Assembly (NCBI GenBank): GCA_037127315.1
Contig: JBBBDQ010000446.1
Location: forward strand, 403,501-467,500
From: Ascarosepion bandense
Lineage: Eukaryota > Mollusca > Cephalopoda > Sepiida > Sepiidae
Direction of reading: 5' to 3'
DNA length: 64,000 nucleotides
Positions 21,871-36,239 of the stretch are shown here, one piece after another. Numbering within the stretch: position 1 is the first letter of the stretch; each line of letters begins with the position of its first letter. The translations under genes and the position numbers were made by a program. Below the pieces are notes generated by a model, which had not been told where the DNA came from, ran no database searches, and was given only the letters and a program-made list of their open reading frames with translations.

Positions 21871-22341
21871 TAGTTGTTACGATGGTTTATAAAAGCATCG
21901 TATCACTACACACAAAACTTGTCATCTTTCGGAGCAGAATCGCTCCACTTCGGGTGATATGTGGAACTGAAAATAAATGGTTGAAAACGATATATTTTTT
22001 TTTAGAATATGAGATGTAAATGTTGGTTGAGGGGAATGCAATATGGATTAGTAGAGGGGGCAAGATGGCTTATATCTGGATAGGTGACCTGTCGAGATTT
22101 AAGACATCTTGCCACCTCTCATAATCCATATGTGTATCGCTATGGTTACAAACTGCTGATGGACTAGTTTAGACACACCAAATTCCATTCCCTACAACTA
22201 TCCATTTCCTAGAACTACCACTTACATATCACATTCTCAAAAATAAATCGTTTTCCCCATTTATTTTCAGTTTCACATATCACCCGAAGAAAAATTTTTG
22301 TGTAGTGATACTATGCTTTTATAAACCATTGTAACAACTAT
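21871..22341. repeat. Large inverted-repeat (foldback/MITE-like) element
   Basis: tagttgttacgatggtttat at the left end pairs with ataaaccattgtaacaacta at the right end. Complementarity continues inward over long stretches: actacacacaaa; cgggtgatatgtg / cacatatcacccg; and an inner pair around atatggatta / taatccatat. The whole 470 bp is close to a palindrome. No transposase coding. Confidence 0.85.
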
Positions 22342-22433
22342 TACAATATTAAGCTCTACTCTGTATCGAGCACTCTTTATAAAATTAAATGCTTGAACAG
22401 TGGGTTTAAATCTACGTGTTCCTACACATTATT

Positions 22434-22437
<4 letters not shown>

Positions 22438-22482
<45 letters not shown>
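22438..22482. repeat. (AT)n microsatellite
   Basis: Uninterrupted AT dinucleotides. Confidence 0.95.
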
Positions 22483-22484
<2 letters not shown>

Positions 22485-22823
22485 TTTAAACTGATGACTT
22501 GTTTCTGCCGTTATCAAAAGATAGTAAAGGTGTTTTCTTGAAATATTTTCGAGAATTCAAAGAAAATTTTAAGCTTTTTTCTGTCTACTGGTAACGAAAT
22601 GTTAATCTATAGTTTTGCAGACGTTGTTGTCTTTTGCTAGTTTAGACTAGTTTAAAAAATAAACGTTTTCGTTTCGCCCATGAGCATTGTTTTGTCTTGT
22701 TTAATATTTCCCTTTCAGATTATTTTTTCAATAGTTTTTAAGAGAAATGGATCAATATTTAATTTAAAATAAAAAATCTGTTTTTTAATCGAATATGATA
22801 CATAAGTACCTGTGTGGAACTGT

Positions 22824-22826
<3 letters not shown>

Positions 22827-22862
<36 letters not shown>
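22827..22862. repeat. (CA)n microsatellite
   Basis: About 18 CA units. Confidence 0.95.
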
Positions 22863-22866
<4 letters not shown>

Positions 22867-23700
22867 TACATATTTGTAAAATATCATAATGCTTGAACCA
22901 ACATGCGCGTTTTTCACCCGCGGGACACGCTATGTTAACAGGCAGTGATTGGTCAACCAGAACTGGTCATTCAGTGTTCACGTTAAAAACCCTATTTTTT
23001 CAGCGCTTACCGCATAAGCCGGCGATACACGTGTTACAAGTGGCTAGGGCTCAGTTCCCACCTCTAGCAGCCTGGACGTTTCTTGGTTTTACCTAACTCA
23101 CACATATACACCCGCTCTAATTGCAGATAGCAATTAGTGGCGCGATTTTTATTTCTCTCATACAATCATGTGCACACATACATTACAAACGCCAATTGGA
23201 AACTGACTTCAACTCGAGAAAATTATGTACATTACATTAGTATTCATTTCAGGAACTTTATTCAAATCAATCTTCCATTGAACATTTTTACGTCTCTCGC
23301 CAGACTAAGGGAGATAATTTTTCATTCTTTTTCTAGTCAATTAATTTTGTAACCGTTGATAATAAATTGTTATTCTGATTATCTTGGCGTCTTCGTTGTT
23401 CTTATTTCCTGTGCTATGTTTGATCAAAATGCGTCGATAAATATAAATACAGTAATGGACGATCCGTCCCCTACACTTGTATTGTTATAATAATGTAAAT
23501 ATTTTATTGTCTAGTTTTAATTTTATAGCGTTATGCATTTTTCGAAGCTGGCATATGTGCAAACATTTAGTTTTTCTTTTGAAAATTAAAAGCAATTCTT
23601 CATTGCACCATTTGCTAATTTTGTTAAGACTGAGCTGGGGCTGTCGGTCTATATTGCGCATATGTTTCGATCTATAGTAGAACAAAAAGTTATCCACATA
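22863..23700. other. No gene seen; less AT-rich segment
   Basis: 22900-23100 is less AT-rich than its surroundings, with a short plus-strand open frame (22893-23096) that has no recognisable domain. An aataaa signal at 23361 could belong to an LTR or a transcript end, but I found no matching second LTR, primer-binding site or coding region. Confidence 0.35.
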
Positions 23701-23705
23701 TGGGT

Positions 23706-24330
23706 TACGGGCTTACGGTACGATCACGTTGAATACACCGGTTCTCGCTCGACCACTGAAGTTAAGCAACGTTGAGCCTGGTCAGTACTTAGAAGGATGA
23801 ATGCTTGGGAACACTAGGTGCTGTCAGCGTTTAGTGACGGATGTGCTTGCTTACAGCCATATCACTTTGAATACATCTGTTCTCGCTCGATTACTGACGT
23901 TAAGCAACGTTGAGCCTGGGAATAGCCGGTGCTGTAAGCGTTTAGTGACGGATGTGCGTTGTGTTACGGTGGATATCGGCTCGGAAAGAGAAATCAGTGC
24001 GCCGAGTTCGAATTCCAGTTGAATACCCTGCATTCACTTAAGCACTGGTAACCTTGGTAAAGGTATTAATCCCTCCTTTTTCTCCAGTTATAGGTTAAAT
24101 AACCGAGTAGGACTTGGGGACCCTGCCCTTAAAACAAATCCCAATGAATCTTGATGCTCGAAAAGAAAAAATTATTACTAGACACAAAACTTATATAAAA
24201 GCAACAATAAATTGTTGAAAGAAAAAGGTATTACCAGCAATAAATAAATAAAATTTGGTTGGCAATAAATGACCCGCCGAGGTTGATATGCCATAAAAAC
24301 AAAACAATCAAACAACCAACATAAGGGTCA
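23706..24330 (+). mobile_element. Composite SINE: 5S rRNA dimer + tRNA-like module
   Basis: Module 1 (23708-23830) is a 5S rRNA relative: acgttgaatacaccggttct, gttaagcaacgttgagcctg, ggtgctgt. Module 2 (23859-23940) is a second 5S with a ~25-bp internal deletion. Module 3 (about 23955-24015) is tRNA-like: gtggatatcggct as the A-box region and gagttcgaattcc as the B box. The shared SINE body follows (gaatacc..gcattcacttaagcac; ggttaaataa). The tail at 24125-24320 has acccgccgaggttgatatgc and ends with A-rich sequence. The same order of modules occurs in reverse at 56480-57095, so this is a family and not a chance fusion. 5S and tRNA promoters both use TFIIIC, so Pol III transcription is likely. 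Confidence 0.8.
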
Positions 24331-24680
24331 CAGCCTGTTTCTGTATTTATATCTTTTTACAATATTAGTGATTTTAATACGGACAGGGCAACAGATAGAA
24401 TTCTCTTCTGTGGGACATCATGTTCTTGGTCTTTTTGAAGTGACATGTTGATATGCAAATGCAACTTAAAATATCTACTTTCTAAAAAGGTTACAGATAA
24501 AGGATGGCGTTCTTTATCTTAGTTCGAAGTCATACAGGTCCTTTTTATGTCATACCTCCAAGTTGTGTCTTAAACCTTTTACAAGTGAAAGAACACTAGT
24601 TTCTAGCGTTATTTTCTTCATTTTCTTACCTTCTAATACCTTTGTTTCCAGTTAACTTCGCTTAACAAAATGGCTTATTA
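24331..24680. other. No feature seen
   Basis: Spacer between the composite SINE and the satellite; no recognised content. Confidence 0.5.
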
Positions 24681-27600
24681 TATTTGTCTACACTTCTGAG
24701 ATGAGTTAGTATTTACACTATTTACATTATACGGACTATTGTCATCATTTTGGTTGCCATTTGTACGACGTTTAATAATAGATCATTCTATTTGTCTATA
24801 TTTCTGTGATGAGGTAGTATTTACACTATTTACATTATTCGGACTATTGTCCTCATCTTTGTTGCCATTTGTACGACGTTTAATAATAGATCATTCTATT
24901 TGTCTATATTTCTGAGATGAGGTAGTATTTACACTATTTACATTATTCGGACTATTGTCCTCATCTTTGTTGCCATTTGTACGACGTTTAATAATAGATC
25001 ATTCTATTTGTCTATATTTCTGAGATGAGGTAGTATTTACACTATTTACATTATTCGGACTATTGTCCTCATCTTTGTTGCCATTTGTACGACGTTTAAT
25101 AATAGACCATTCTATTTGTCTATATTTCTGAGATGAGGTAGTATTTACACTATTTACATTATTCGGACTATTGTCCTCATCTTTGTTGCCATTTGTACGA
25201 CGTTTAATAATAGATCATTCTATTTGTCTATATTTCTGTGATGAGGTAGTATTTACACTATTTACATTATTCGGACTATTGTCCTCATCTTTGTTGCCAT
25301 TTGTACGACGTTTAATAATAGATCATTCTATTTGTCTATATTTCTGAGATGAGGTAGTATTTACACTATTTACATTATTCGGACTATTGTCCTCATCTTT
25401 GTTGCCATTTGTACGACGTTTAATAGATCATTCTATTTGTCTATATTTCTGAGATGAGGTAGTATTTACACTATTTACATTATTCGGACTATTGTCCTCA
25501 TCTTTGTTGCCATTTGTACGACGTTTAATAATAGATCATTCTATTTGTCTATATTTCTGAGATGAGGTAGTATTTACACTATTTACATTATTCGGACTAT
25601 TGTCCTCATCTTTGTTGCCATTTGTACGACGTTTAATAATAGATCATTCTATTTGTCTATATTTCTGAGATGAGGTAGTATTTACACTATTTACATTATT
25701 CGGACTATTGTCCTCATCTTTGTTGCCATTTGTACGACGTTTAATAATAGACCATTCTATTTGTCTATATTTCTGAGATGAGGTAGTATTTACATTATTT
25801 ACATTATTCAGTTCATTGTCCTCATCTTTGTTGCCATTTGTACGACGTTTAATAATAGATCATTCTATTTGTCTATATTTCTGTGATAGTGTGTTACACT
25901 ATTTACATTGTTCGGACTATTGTCCTCATCTTTGTTGCCATTTGTACGACGTTTAATAATAGATCATTCTATTTGTCTATATTTCTGTGATGAGGTAGTA
26001 TTTACACTATTTACATTATTCGGACTATTGTCCTCATCTTTGTTGCCATTTGTACGACGTTTAATAATAGATCATTCTATTTGTCTATATTTCTGAGATG
26101 AGGTAGTATTTACACTATTTACATTATTCGGACTATTGTCCTCATCTTTGTTGCCATTTGTACGACGTTTAATAATAGATCATTCTATTTGTCTATATTT
26201 CTGAGATGAGGTAGTATTTACACTATTTACATTATTCGGACTATTGTCCTCATCTTTGTTGCCATTTGTACGACGTTTAATAATAGACCATTTTGTTTGT
26301 CTATATTTCTGAGATGAGGTAGTATTTACACTATTTACATTATTCGGACTATTGTCCTCATCTTTGTTGCCATTTGTACGACGTTTAATAATAGATCATT
26401 CTATTTGTCTATATTTCTGTGATGAGGTAGTATTTACACTATTTACATTATTCGGACTATTGTCCTCATCTTTGTTGCCATTTGTACGACGTTTAATAAT
26501 AGATCATTCTATTTGTCTATATTTCTGAGATGAGGTAGTATTTACACTATTTACATTATTCGGACTATTGTCCTCATCTTTGTTGCCATTTGTACGACGT
26601 TTAATAATAGATCATTCTATTTGTCTATATTTCTGAGATGAGGTAGTATTTACACTATTTACATTATTCGGACTATTGTCCTCATCTTTGTTGCCATTTG
26701 TACGACGTTTAATAATAGATCATTCTATTTGTCTATATTTCTGAGATGAGGTAGTATTTACACTATTTACATTATTCGGACTATTGTCCTCATCTTTGTT
26801 GCCATTTGTACGACGTTTAATAATAGATCATTCTATTTGTCTATATTTCTGAGATGAGGTAGTATTTACACTATTTACATTATTCGGACTATTGTCCTCA
26901 TCTTTGTTGCCATTTGTACGACGTTTAATAATAGACCATTCTATTTGTCTATATTTCTGAGATGAGGTAGTATTTACAGTATTTACATTATTCGGACTAT
27001 TGTCCTCATCTTTGTTGCCATTTGTACGACGTTTAATAATAGACCATTTTGTTTGTCTATATTTCTGAGATGAGGTAGTATTTACACTATTTACATTATT
27101 CGGACTATTGTCCTCATCTTTGTTGCCATTTGTACGACGTTTAATAATAGATCATTCTATTTGTCTATATTTCTGTATTGAGGTAGTATTTACACTATTT
27201 ACATTATTCGGACTATTGTCCTCATCTTTGTTGCCATTTGTACGACGTTTAATAATAGATCATTCTATTTGTCTATATTTCTGAGATGAGGTAGTATTTA
27301 CACTATTTACATTATTCGGACTATTGTCCTCATCTTTGTTGCCATTTGTACGACGTTTAATAATAGATCATTCTATTTGTCTATATTTCTGAGATGAGGT
27401 AGTATTTACACTATTTACATTATTCGGACTATTGTCCTCATCTTTGTTGCCATTTGTACGACGTTTAATAATAGATCATTCTATTTGTCTATATTTCTGA
27501 GATGAGGTAGTATTTACACTATTTACATTATTCGGACTATTGTCCTCATCTTTGTTGCCATTTGTACGACGTTTAATAATAGATCATTCTATTTGTCTAT

Positions 27601-30600
27601 ATTTCTGAGATGAGGTAGTATTTACACTATTTACATTATTCGGACTATTGTCCTCATCTTTGTTGCCATTTGTACGACGTTTAATAATAGACCATTCTAT
27701 TTGTCTATATTTCTGAGATGAGGTAGTATTTACACTATTTACATTATTCGGACTATTGTCCTCATCTTTGTTGCCATTTGTACGACGTTTAATAATAGAT
27801 CATTCTATTTGTCTATATTTCTGTGATGAGGTAGTATTTACACTATTTACATTATTCGGACTATTGTCCTCATCTTTGTTGCCATTTGTACGACGTTTAA
27901 TAATAGATCATTCTATTTGTCTATATTTCTGAGATGAGGTAGTATTTACACTATTTACATTATTCGGACTATTGTCCTCATCTTTGTTGCCATTTGTACG
28001 ACGTTTAATAATAGACCATTCTATTTGTCTATATTTCTGAGATGAGGTAGTATTTACAGTATTTACATTGTTCGGACTATTGTCCTCATCTTTGTTGCCA
28101 TTTGTACGACGTTTAATAATAGATTCTATTTGTCTATATTTCTGTGATAGAGGTAGTATTTACAGTATTTACATTTATTCGGACTATTGTCCTCATCTTT
28201 GCCATTTGTACGACGTTTAATAATAGATCATTCTATTTGTCTATATTTCTGAGATGAGGTAGTATTTACACTATTTACATTATTCGGACTATTGTCCTCA
28301 TCTTTGTTGCCATTTGTACGACGTTTAATAATAGACCATTCTATTTGTCTATATTTCTGAGATGAGAGTAGTATTTACAGTATTTACATTATTCGGACTA
28401 TTGTCCTCATCTTTGTTGCCATTTGTACGACGTTTAATAATAGATCATTCTATTTGTCTATATTTCTGAGATGAGGTAGTATTTACACTATTTACATTAT
28501 TCGGACTATTGTCCTCATCTTTGTTGCCATTTGTACGACGTTTAATAATAGATCATTCTATTTGTCTATATTTCTGAGATGAGGTAGTATTTACACTATT
28601 TACATTATTCGGACTATTGTCCTCATCTTTGTTGCCATTTGTACGACGTTTTAATAATACACCATTCGATTTGTCTATATTTCTGAGATGAGGTAGTATT
28701 TACAGTATTTACATTATTCGGACTATTGTCCTCATCTTTGTTGCCATTTGTACGACGTTTAATAATAGATCATTCTATTTGTCTATATTTCTGTGATGAG
28801 GTAGTATTTACACTATTTACATTATTCGGACTATTGTCCTCATCTTTGTTGCCATTTGTACGACGTTTAATAATAGATCATTCTATTTGTCTATATTTCT
28901 GAGATGAGGTAGTATTTACACTATATACATTATTCGGACTATTGTCCTCATCTTTGTTGCCATTTGTACGACGTTTAATAATAAACCATTCTATTTGTCT
29001 ATCTTTCTGAGATGAGGTAGTATTTACACTATTTACATTATTCGGACTATTGTCCTCATATTTGTTGCCATTTGTACGACGTTTAATAATAGATCATTCT
29101 ATTTGTCTATATTTCTGAGATGAGGAAGTATTTACACTATTTACATTATTCGGACTATTGTCCTCATCTTTGTTGCCATTTGTACGACGTTTAATAATAG
29201 ACCATTCTATTTGTCTATATTTCTGAGATGAGGTACTATTTACAGTATTTACATTATTCGGACTATTGTCCTCATCTTTGTTGCCATTTATACGACGTTT
29301 AATAATAGATCATTCTATTTGTCTATATTTTTGAGATGAGGTAGGATTTACAGTATTTACATTATTCAGTTCTATTGTTCTCATCTTTGTTGCTATTTGT
29401 ACGACGTTTAATAATAGATCATTCTATTTGTCTATATTTCTGAGATGAGGTAGTATTTACAGTATTTACATTATTCGGACTATTGTCCTCATCTTTGTTG
29501 CCATTTGTACGACGTTTAATAATAGACCATTCTATTTGTCTATATTTCTGAGATGAGGTACTATTTACAGTATTTACATTATTCGGACTATTGTCCTCAT
29601 CTTTGTTGCCATTTATACGACGTTTAATAATAGATCATTCTATTTATCTATATTTTGAGATGAGGTAGTATTTACAGTATTTACATTATTCGGACTATTG
29701 TTCTCATCTTTGTTGCCATTTGTACGACGTTTGATAATAGATCATTCTATTTGTCTATATGTCTGAGATGAGGAAGTATTTACAGTATGTACATTATTCG
29801 GACTATTGTTCTCATCTTTGTTGCCATTTGTACAACGTTTAATAATAGATCGTTCCTGTTGTCTATTTCTGTGATGAGGTAGTATTTACAGTATTTACAT
29901 TATTCGGACTATTGTCCTGATCTTTGTTGCCATTTGTACGACGTTTAATAATAGATCATTCTATTTGTCTATATTTCTCAGATGAGGTACTATTTACAGT
30001 ATTTACATTATTCGGACTATTGTCCTCATCTTTGTTGCCATTTGTACGACGTTTAATAATAGATCATTCTATTTGTCTATATTTCTGAGATGAGAAGTAT
30101 TTGAGTATTTACATTATTCGGACTATTGTCCTCATCTTTGTTGCCATTTGTGTTTAATAATAGATCATTGTATTTGTCTATATTTCTGAGATGAGGTAGT
30201 ATTTACACTATTTACATTATTCGGACTATTGTCCTCATCTTTGTTGTCATTTGCACGATGTTTAATAATAGATCATTCTATTTGTCTATATTTCTTAGAT
30301 GAGGTAGTATTTACAGTATTTACATTATTCGGACTATTGTCCTCATCTTTGTTGCCATTTGTACGACGTTTAATAATAGATCATTCTATTTGTCTATATT
30401 TCTGAGATGAGGTACTATTTACAGTATTTACATTATTCGGACTATTGTCCTCATCTTTGTTGCCATTTGTACGACGTTTAATAATAGATCATTCTATTTG
30501 TCTATATTTCTGAGATGAGGAAGTATTTACAGTATTTACATTATTCGGACTATTGTCCTCATCTTTGTTGCCATTTGTACGACGTTTAATAATGAGTCAT

Positions 30601-33600
30601 TGTATTTGTCTATATTTCTGAGATGAGGTAGTATTTACACTATTTACATTATTCGGACTATTGTCCTCATCTTTATTGTCATTTGCTCGATGTTTAATAA
30701 TAGATCATTCTATTTGTCTATATTTCTGAGATGAGGTAGTATTTACAGTATTTACATTATTCGGACTATTGTCCTCATCTTTGTTGCCATTTATACGACG
30801 TTTAATAATAGATCATTCTATTTGTCTATATTTTTGAGATGAGGTAGTATTTACAGTATTTACATTATTCGGACTATTGTCCTCATCTTTGTTGCCATTT
30901 ATACGACGTTTAATAATAGATCATTCTATTTGTCTATATTTCTGAGATGAGGTAGTATTTACAGTATTTACATTATTCGGACTATTGTCCTCATCTTTGT
31001 TGCCATTTGTACGACGTTTAATAATAGATCATTCTATTTGTCTATATTTCTGTGATGAGGTAGTATTTACACTATTTACATTATTCGGACTATTGTCCTC
31101 ATCTTTGTTGCCATTTGTACGACGTTTAATAATAGATCATTCTATTTGTCTATATTTCTGAGATGAGGTAGTATTTACAGTATTTACATTATTCGGACTA
31201 TTGTCCTCATCTTTGTTGCCATTTGTACGACTTTTAATAAATAGAAACCATTCCTATTTGTCTATATTTCTGAGATGAGGTAGTATTTACACTATTTACA
31301 TTATTCGGACTATTGTCCTCATCTTTGTTGCCATTTGTACGACGGTTAATAATAGATCATTCTATTTGTCTATATTTCTGAGATAGAAGAGTATTTACAC
31401 TATTTACATTATTCGGACTATTGTCCTCATCTTTGTTGCCATTTGTACGACGTTTAATAATAGACCATTCTATTTGTCTATATTTCTGAGATGAGGTACT
31501 ATTTACAGTATTTACATTATTCGGACTATTGTCCTCATCTTTGTTACCATTTATACGACGTTTAATAATAGATCATTCTATTTGTCTATATTTTGAGATG
31601 AGGTAGGATTTACAGTATTTACATTATTCGGACTATTGTTCTCATCTTTGTTGCCATTTGTACGACGTTTAATAATAGATCATTCTATTTGTCTATATTT
31701 CTGAAATGAGGTAGTATTTACAGTATTTACATTATTCGGACTATTGTCCTCATCTTTGTTGCCATTTGTACGACGTTTAATAATAGACCATTCTATTTGT
31801 CTATATTTCTGAGATGAGGTACTATTTACCAGTATTTACATTATTCGGACTATTGTCCTCATCTTTGTTGCCATTTATACGACGTTTAATAATAGATCAT
31901 TCTATTTGTCTATATTTTGAGATGGTGTGTTACAGTATTTACATTATTCGGACTGTTGTTCTCATCTTTGTTGCCATTTGTACGACGTTTGATAATAGAT
32001 CATTCTATTTTGTCTATATTTCTGAGATGAGGAAGTATTTACAGTATTTACATTATTCGGACTATTGTTCTCATCTTTGTTGCCATTTGTACGACGTTTA
32101 ATAATAGATCATTCTATTTGTCTATATTTCTGAGATGAGGTAGTATTTACAGTATTTACATTATTCGGACTATTGTCCTCATCTTTGTTGCCATTTGTAC
32201 GACGTTTAATAATAGATCATTGTATTTGTCTATATTTCTGAGATGAGGTAGTATTTACACTATTTACATTATTCGGACTATTGTCCTCATCTTTATTGTC
32301 ATTTGCACGATGTTTAATAACGAATCGTTCTATTTGTCTATATTTCTGAGATGGTGTGTTACAGTATTTACATTATTCGGACTATTGTCCTCATCTTTGT
32401 TGCCATTTGTACGACGTGTAATAATAGATCATTCTATTTGTCTATATTTCTGAGATGAGGTACTATTTACAGTATTTACATTATTCGGACTATTGTCCTC
32501 ATCTTTGTTGCCATTTGTACGACGTTTAATAATAGATCATTCTATTTGTCTATATTTCTGAGATGAGGAAGTATTTTTGATATTTGTATTATTCGGACTA
32601 TTGTCCTCATCTTTGTTGCCATTTGTACGACGTTTAATAATAGATCATTGTATTTGTCTATATTTCTGAGATGAGGTAGTATTTACACTATTTACATTAT
32701 TCGGACTATTTTCCCTCATCTTTGTTGTCATTTGCACGATGTTTAATAATAGATCATTCTATTTGTCTATATTTCTGAGATGAGGTAGTATTTACAGTAT
32801 TTACATTATTCGGACTATTGTCCTCATCTTTGTTGCCATTTATACGACGTTTAATAATAGATCATTCTATTTGTCTATATTTTTGAGATGAGGTAGTATT
32901 TACACTATTTACATTATTCGGACTATTGTCCTCATCTTTGTTGCCATTTGTACGACGGTTAATAATAGATTATTCTATTTGTCTATATTTCTGAGATGAG
33001 AGTATTACACTATTTACATTATTCGGACTATTGTCCTCATCTTTATTGCCATTTGTACGACGTTTAATAATAGACCATTCTATTTGTCTATATTTCTGAG
33101 ATGAGGTACTATTTACAGTATTTACATTATTCGGACTATTGTCCTCTCTTTGTTGCCATTTATACGACGTTTAATAATAGATCATTCTATTTGTCTATAT
33201 TTTTGAGATGAGGTAGGATTTACAGTATTTACATTATTCGGACTATTGTTCTCATCTTTGTTGCCATTTGTACGACGTTTAATAATAGATCATTCTATTT
33301 GTCTATATTTCTGAGATGAGGTAGTATTTACAGTATTTACATTATTCGGACTATTGTCCTCATCTTTATTGCCATTTGTACGACGTTTAATAATAGACCA
33401 TTCTATTTGTCTATATTTCTGAGATGAGGTACTATTTACAGTATTTACATTATTCGGACTATTTATTATCATCTTTGTTGCCATTTATACGACGTTTAAT
33501 AATAGATCATTCTATTTGTCTATATTTTTGAGATGAGGTAGTATTTACAGTATTTACATTATTCGGACTGTTGTTCTCATCTTTGTTGCCATTTGTACGA

Positions 33601-35862
33601 CGTTTGATAATAGATCATTCTATTTGTCTATATTTCTGAGATGAGGAAGTATTTACAGTATTTACATTATTCGGACTATTGTTCTCATCTTTGTTGCCAT
33701 TTGTACGACGTTTAATAATAGATCATTCTATTTGTCTATATTTCTGAGATGAAGTAGTATTTACAGTATTTACATTATACGGACTATTGTCCTCATCTTT
33801 GGTGCCATTTGTACGACGTTTAATAATAGATCATTATGTTGTCTATATTTCTGAGATGAGGTAGTATTTACACTATTTACATTTATTCGGACTATTGTCC
33901 TCATCTTTGTTGTCCATTTGCACGATGTTTAATAATAGATCGTTCTATTTGTCTATATTTCACAAAGGAGATGAGGTAGTATTTACAGTATTTACATTAT
34001 TCGGACTATTGTCCTCATCTTTGTTACCATTTGTACGACGTATAATAATAGATCATTCTATTTGTCTATATTTCTGAGATGAGGTACTATTTTCAGTATT
34101 TACATTATTCGGACTATTGTCCACACTCATCTTTGTTGCCATTTGTACGACGTTTAATAATAGATCATTCTATTTGTCTATATTTCTGAGATGAGGAAGT
34201 ATTTGCAGTATTTACATTATTCGGACTATTGTCCTCATCTTTGTTGCCATTTGTACGACGTTTAATAATAGATCATTGTATTTGTCTATATTTCTGAGAT
34301 GAGGTAGTATTTACACTATTTACATTATTCGGACTATTTTCCTCATCTTTGTTGTCATTTGCACGATGTTTAATAATAGATCATTCTATTTGTCTATATT
34401 TCTGAGATGAGGTAGTATTTACAGTATTTACATTATTCGGACTATTGTCCTCATCTTTGTTGCCATTTATACGACGTTTAATAATAGATCATTCTATTTG
34501 TCTATATTTTGAGATGAGGTAGTATTTACAGTATTTACATTATTCGGTTTATTGTCCTCATCTTTGTTGCCATTTATACGACGTTTAATAATAGATCATT
34601 CCTATTTGTCACCATATTTTGAGATGAGGTAGTATTTACAGTATTTACATTATTCGGACTATTGTCCTCATCTTTGTTGCCATTTGTACGACGTTTAATA
34701 ATAGATCATTCTATTTGTATATTTTTGAGATGAGGTAGTATTTACAGTATTTACATTATTCGGACTATTGTCCTCATCTTTGTTGCCATTTGTACGACGT
34801 TTAATAATAGATCATTCTATTTGTCTATATTTTTTGAGATAGGGGGTAGTATTTACCAGTATTTACATTATTCGGACTATTGTTCTCATCTTTGTTGCCA
34901 ATATGTTTGACGATTTAATAATAGATCATTCTATTTGTCTATATTTTGAGATGAGGTAGTATTTACAGTATTTACATTATTTGGACTATTGTCCTCATCT
35001 TTGTTGCCATTTGTACGACGTTTAATAATAGATCATTCTATTTGTCTATATTTCTGAGATGAGGTAGTATTTGCAGTATTTACATTATTCGGACTATTGT
35101 CCTCATCTTTGTTGCCATTTGTACGACGTTTAATAATAGATCATTCTATTTGTCTATATTTCTGAGATGAGGTAGTATTTACAGTATTTACATTATTCGG
35201 ACTATTGTCCTCATCTTTGTTGCCATTTGTACGACGTTTAATAATAGATCATTCTATTTGTCTATATTTCTGAGATGAGGTAGTATTTACAGTATTTACA
35301 TTATTTGGACTATTGTCCTCATCTTTGTTGCCATTTGTACGACGTTTAATAATAGATCATTCTATTTGTCTATATTTCTGAGATGAGGTAGTATTTACAG
35401 TATTTACATTATTTGGACTATTGTCCTCATCTTTGTTGCCATTTGTACGACGTTTAATAATAGATCATTCTATTTGTCTATATTTCTGAGATGAGGTAGT
35501 ATTTACAGTATTTACATTAATTCGGACTATTGTCCTCATCTTTGTTACCACATTTGTACGACGTTTAATAATAGATCATTCTATTTGTCTATATTTCTGA
35601 GATGAGGTAGTATTTACAGTATTCCTTATTCGGACTATTGTCCTCATCTTTGTTGCCATTTGTGGGCAGATTTAATAATAGATCATTCTATTTGTCTATA
35701 TTTTTGAGATGAGCTAATATTTACAGTATTTACATTATTCGGACTATTGTCCTCATCTTTGTTGCCATTTGTACGACGTTTAATAATAGATCATTCTATT
35801 TGTCTATATTTTTGAGATGAGGTAATATTTACAGTATTTACATTATTCGGACTATTGTCCTC
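24681..35862. repeat. 108-bp satellite array, ~103 monomers
   Basis: Head-to-tail 108-bp monomers (for example tgtctata at 24793, 24901, 25009). Each contains ggactattgtcctcatcttt and tgccatttgtacgacgttta. The left part, to about 28 kb, is very uniform, with cactattt and gatcattc/gaccattc variants. The right part, from about 29.2 kb, is more diverged, with cagtattt, catttatacg and many indels, and shows higher-order structure. The first monomer (24681) is the most diverged. On the minus strand the monomer equals the terminal sequence of the adjacent Penelope-like element: aaacgtcgtacaaatgg, aaagatgaggacaatagtcc, gtaaatagtgtaaatac. Short open frames in it are by-products. Confidence 0.97.
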
Positions 35863-36239
35863 GCCTCCTTTATTACGATCACTAAAATATTCTCATTCCG
35901 TGTGCGATGAAACTTTTGGTAGTCATGAGTTATCGCTCTTTAGCTGAACTCTCTATGTTATTTGTAGCCTCGTACTGAACTCACAACTCTTTGGGCCAAG
36001 TCAATAAATCTAAAATACGTCTATATGGGACATGTGTTCTTGAGGACAACAGCAAGTGAATTTCTGGAACTTATAAACTCAATGTCTCAGTAAACATTTT
36101 TTGCCAGACTTCATATTGCAATTTTTATGTAAAATGATTTTTGCTAGTATATCTTTCTTACCAGAGCTCATATTGCAATCTTTTTTACGCTAATGACTCT
36201 CTCTATTACTCCGTAGGATTGGTTCCCATATTGTGTTGA

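Noticed and set aside
22863..23470. LTR retrotransposon
   Set aside because: aataaa and a less AT-rich leader are suggestive, but there is no paired LTR, primer-binding site or gag/pol.
23708..23940. Functional 5S rRNA genes
   Set aside because: One unit has an internal deletion, both have substitutions, and they are fused to a tRNA-like SINE body that recurs elsewhere.
24681..35862. tgaggtagta in most satellite monomers matches the let-7 seed region
   Set aside because: Only about ten bases match, the remainder (tttacactattt) differs from let-7, and the monomer has no complementary arm to form a precursor hairpin. Chance match multiplied by the array.
24681..35862. CRISPR-like array of regular repeats
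   Set aside because: Monomers are contiguous with no unique spacers, the context is eukaryotic transposons, and there are no cas genes.
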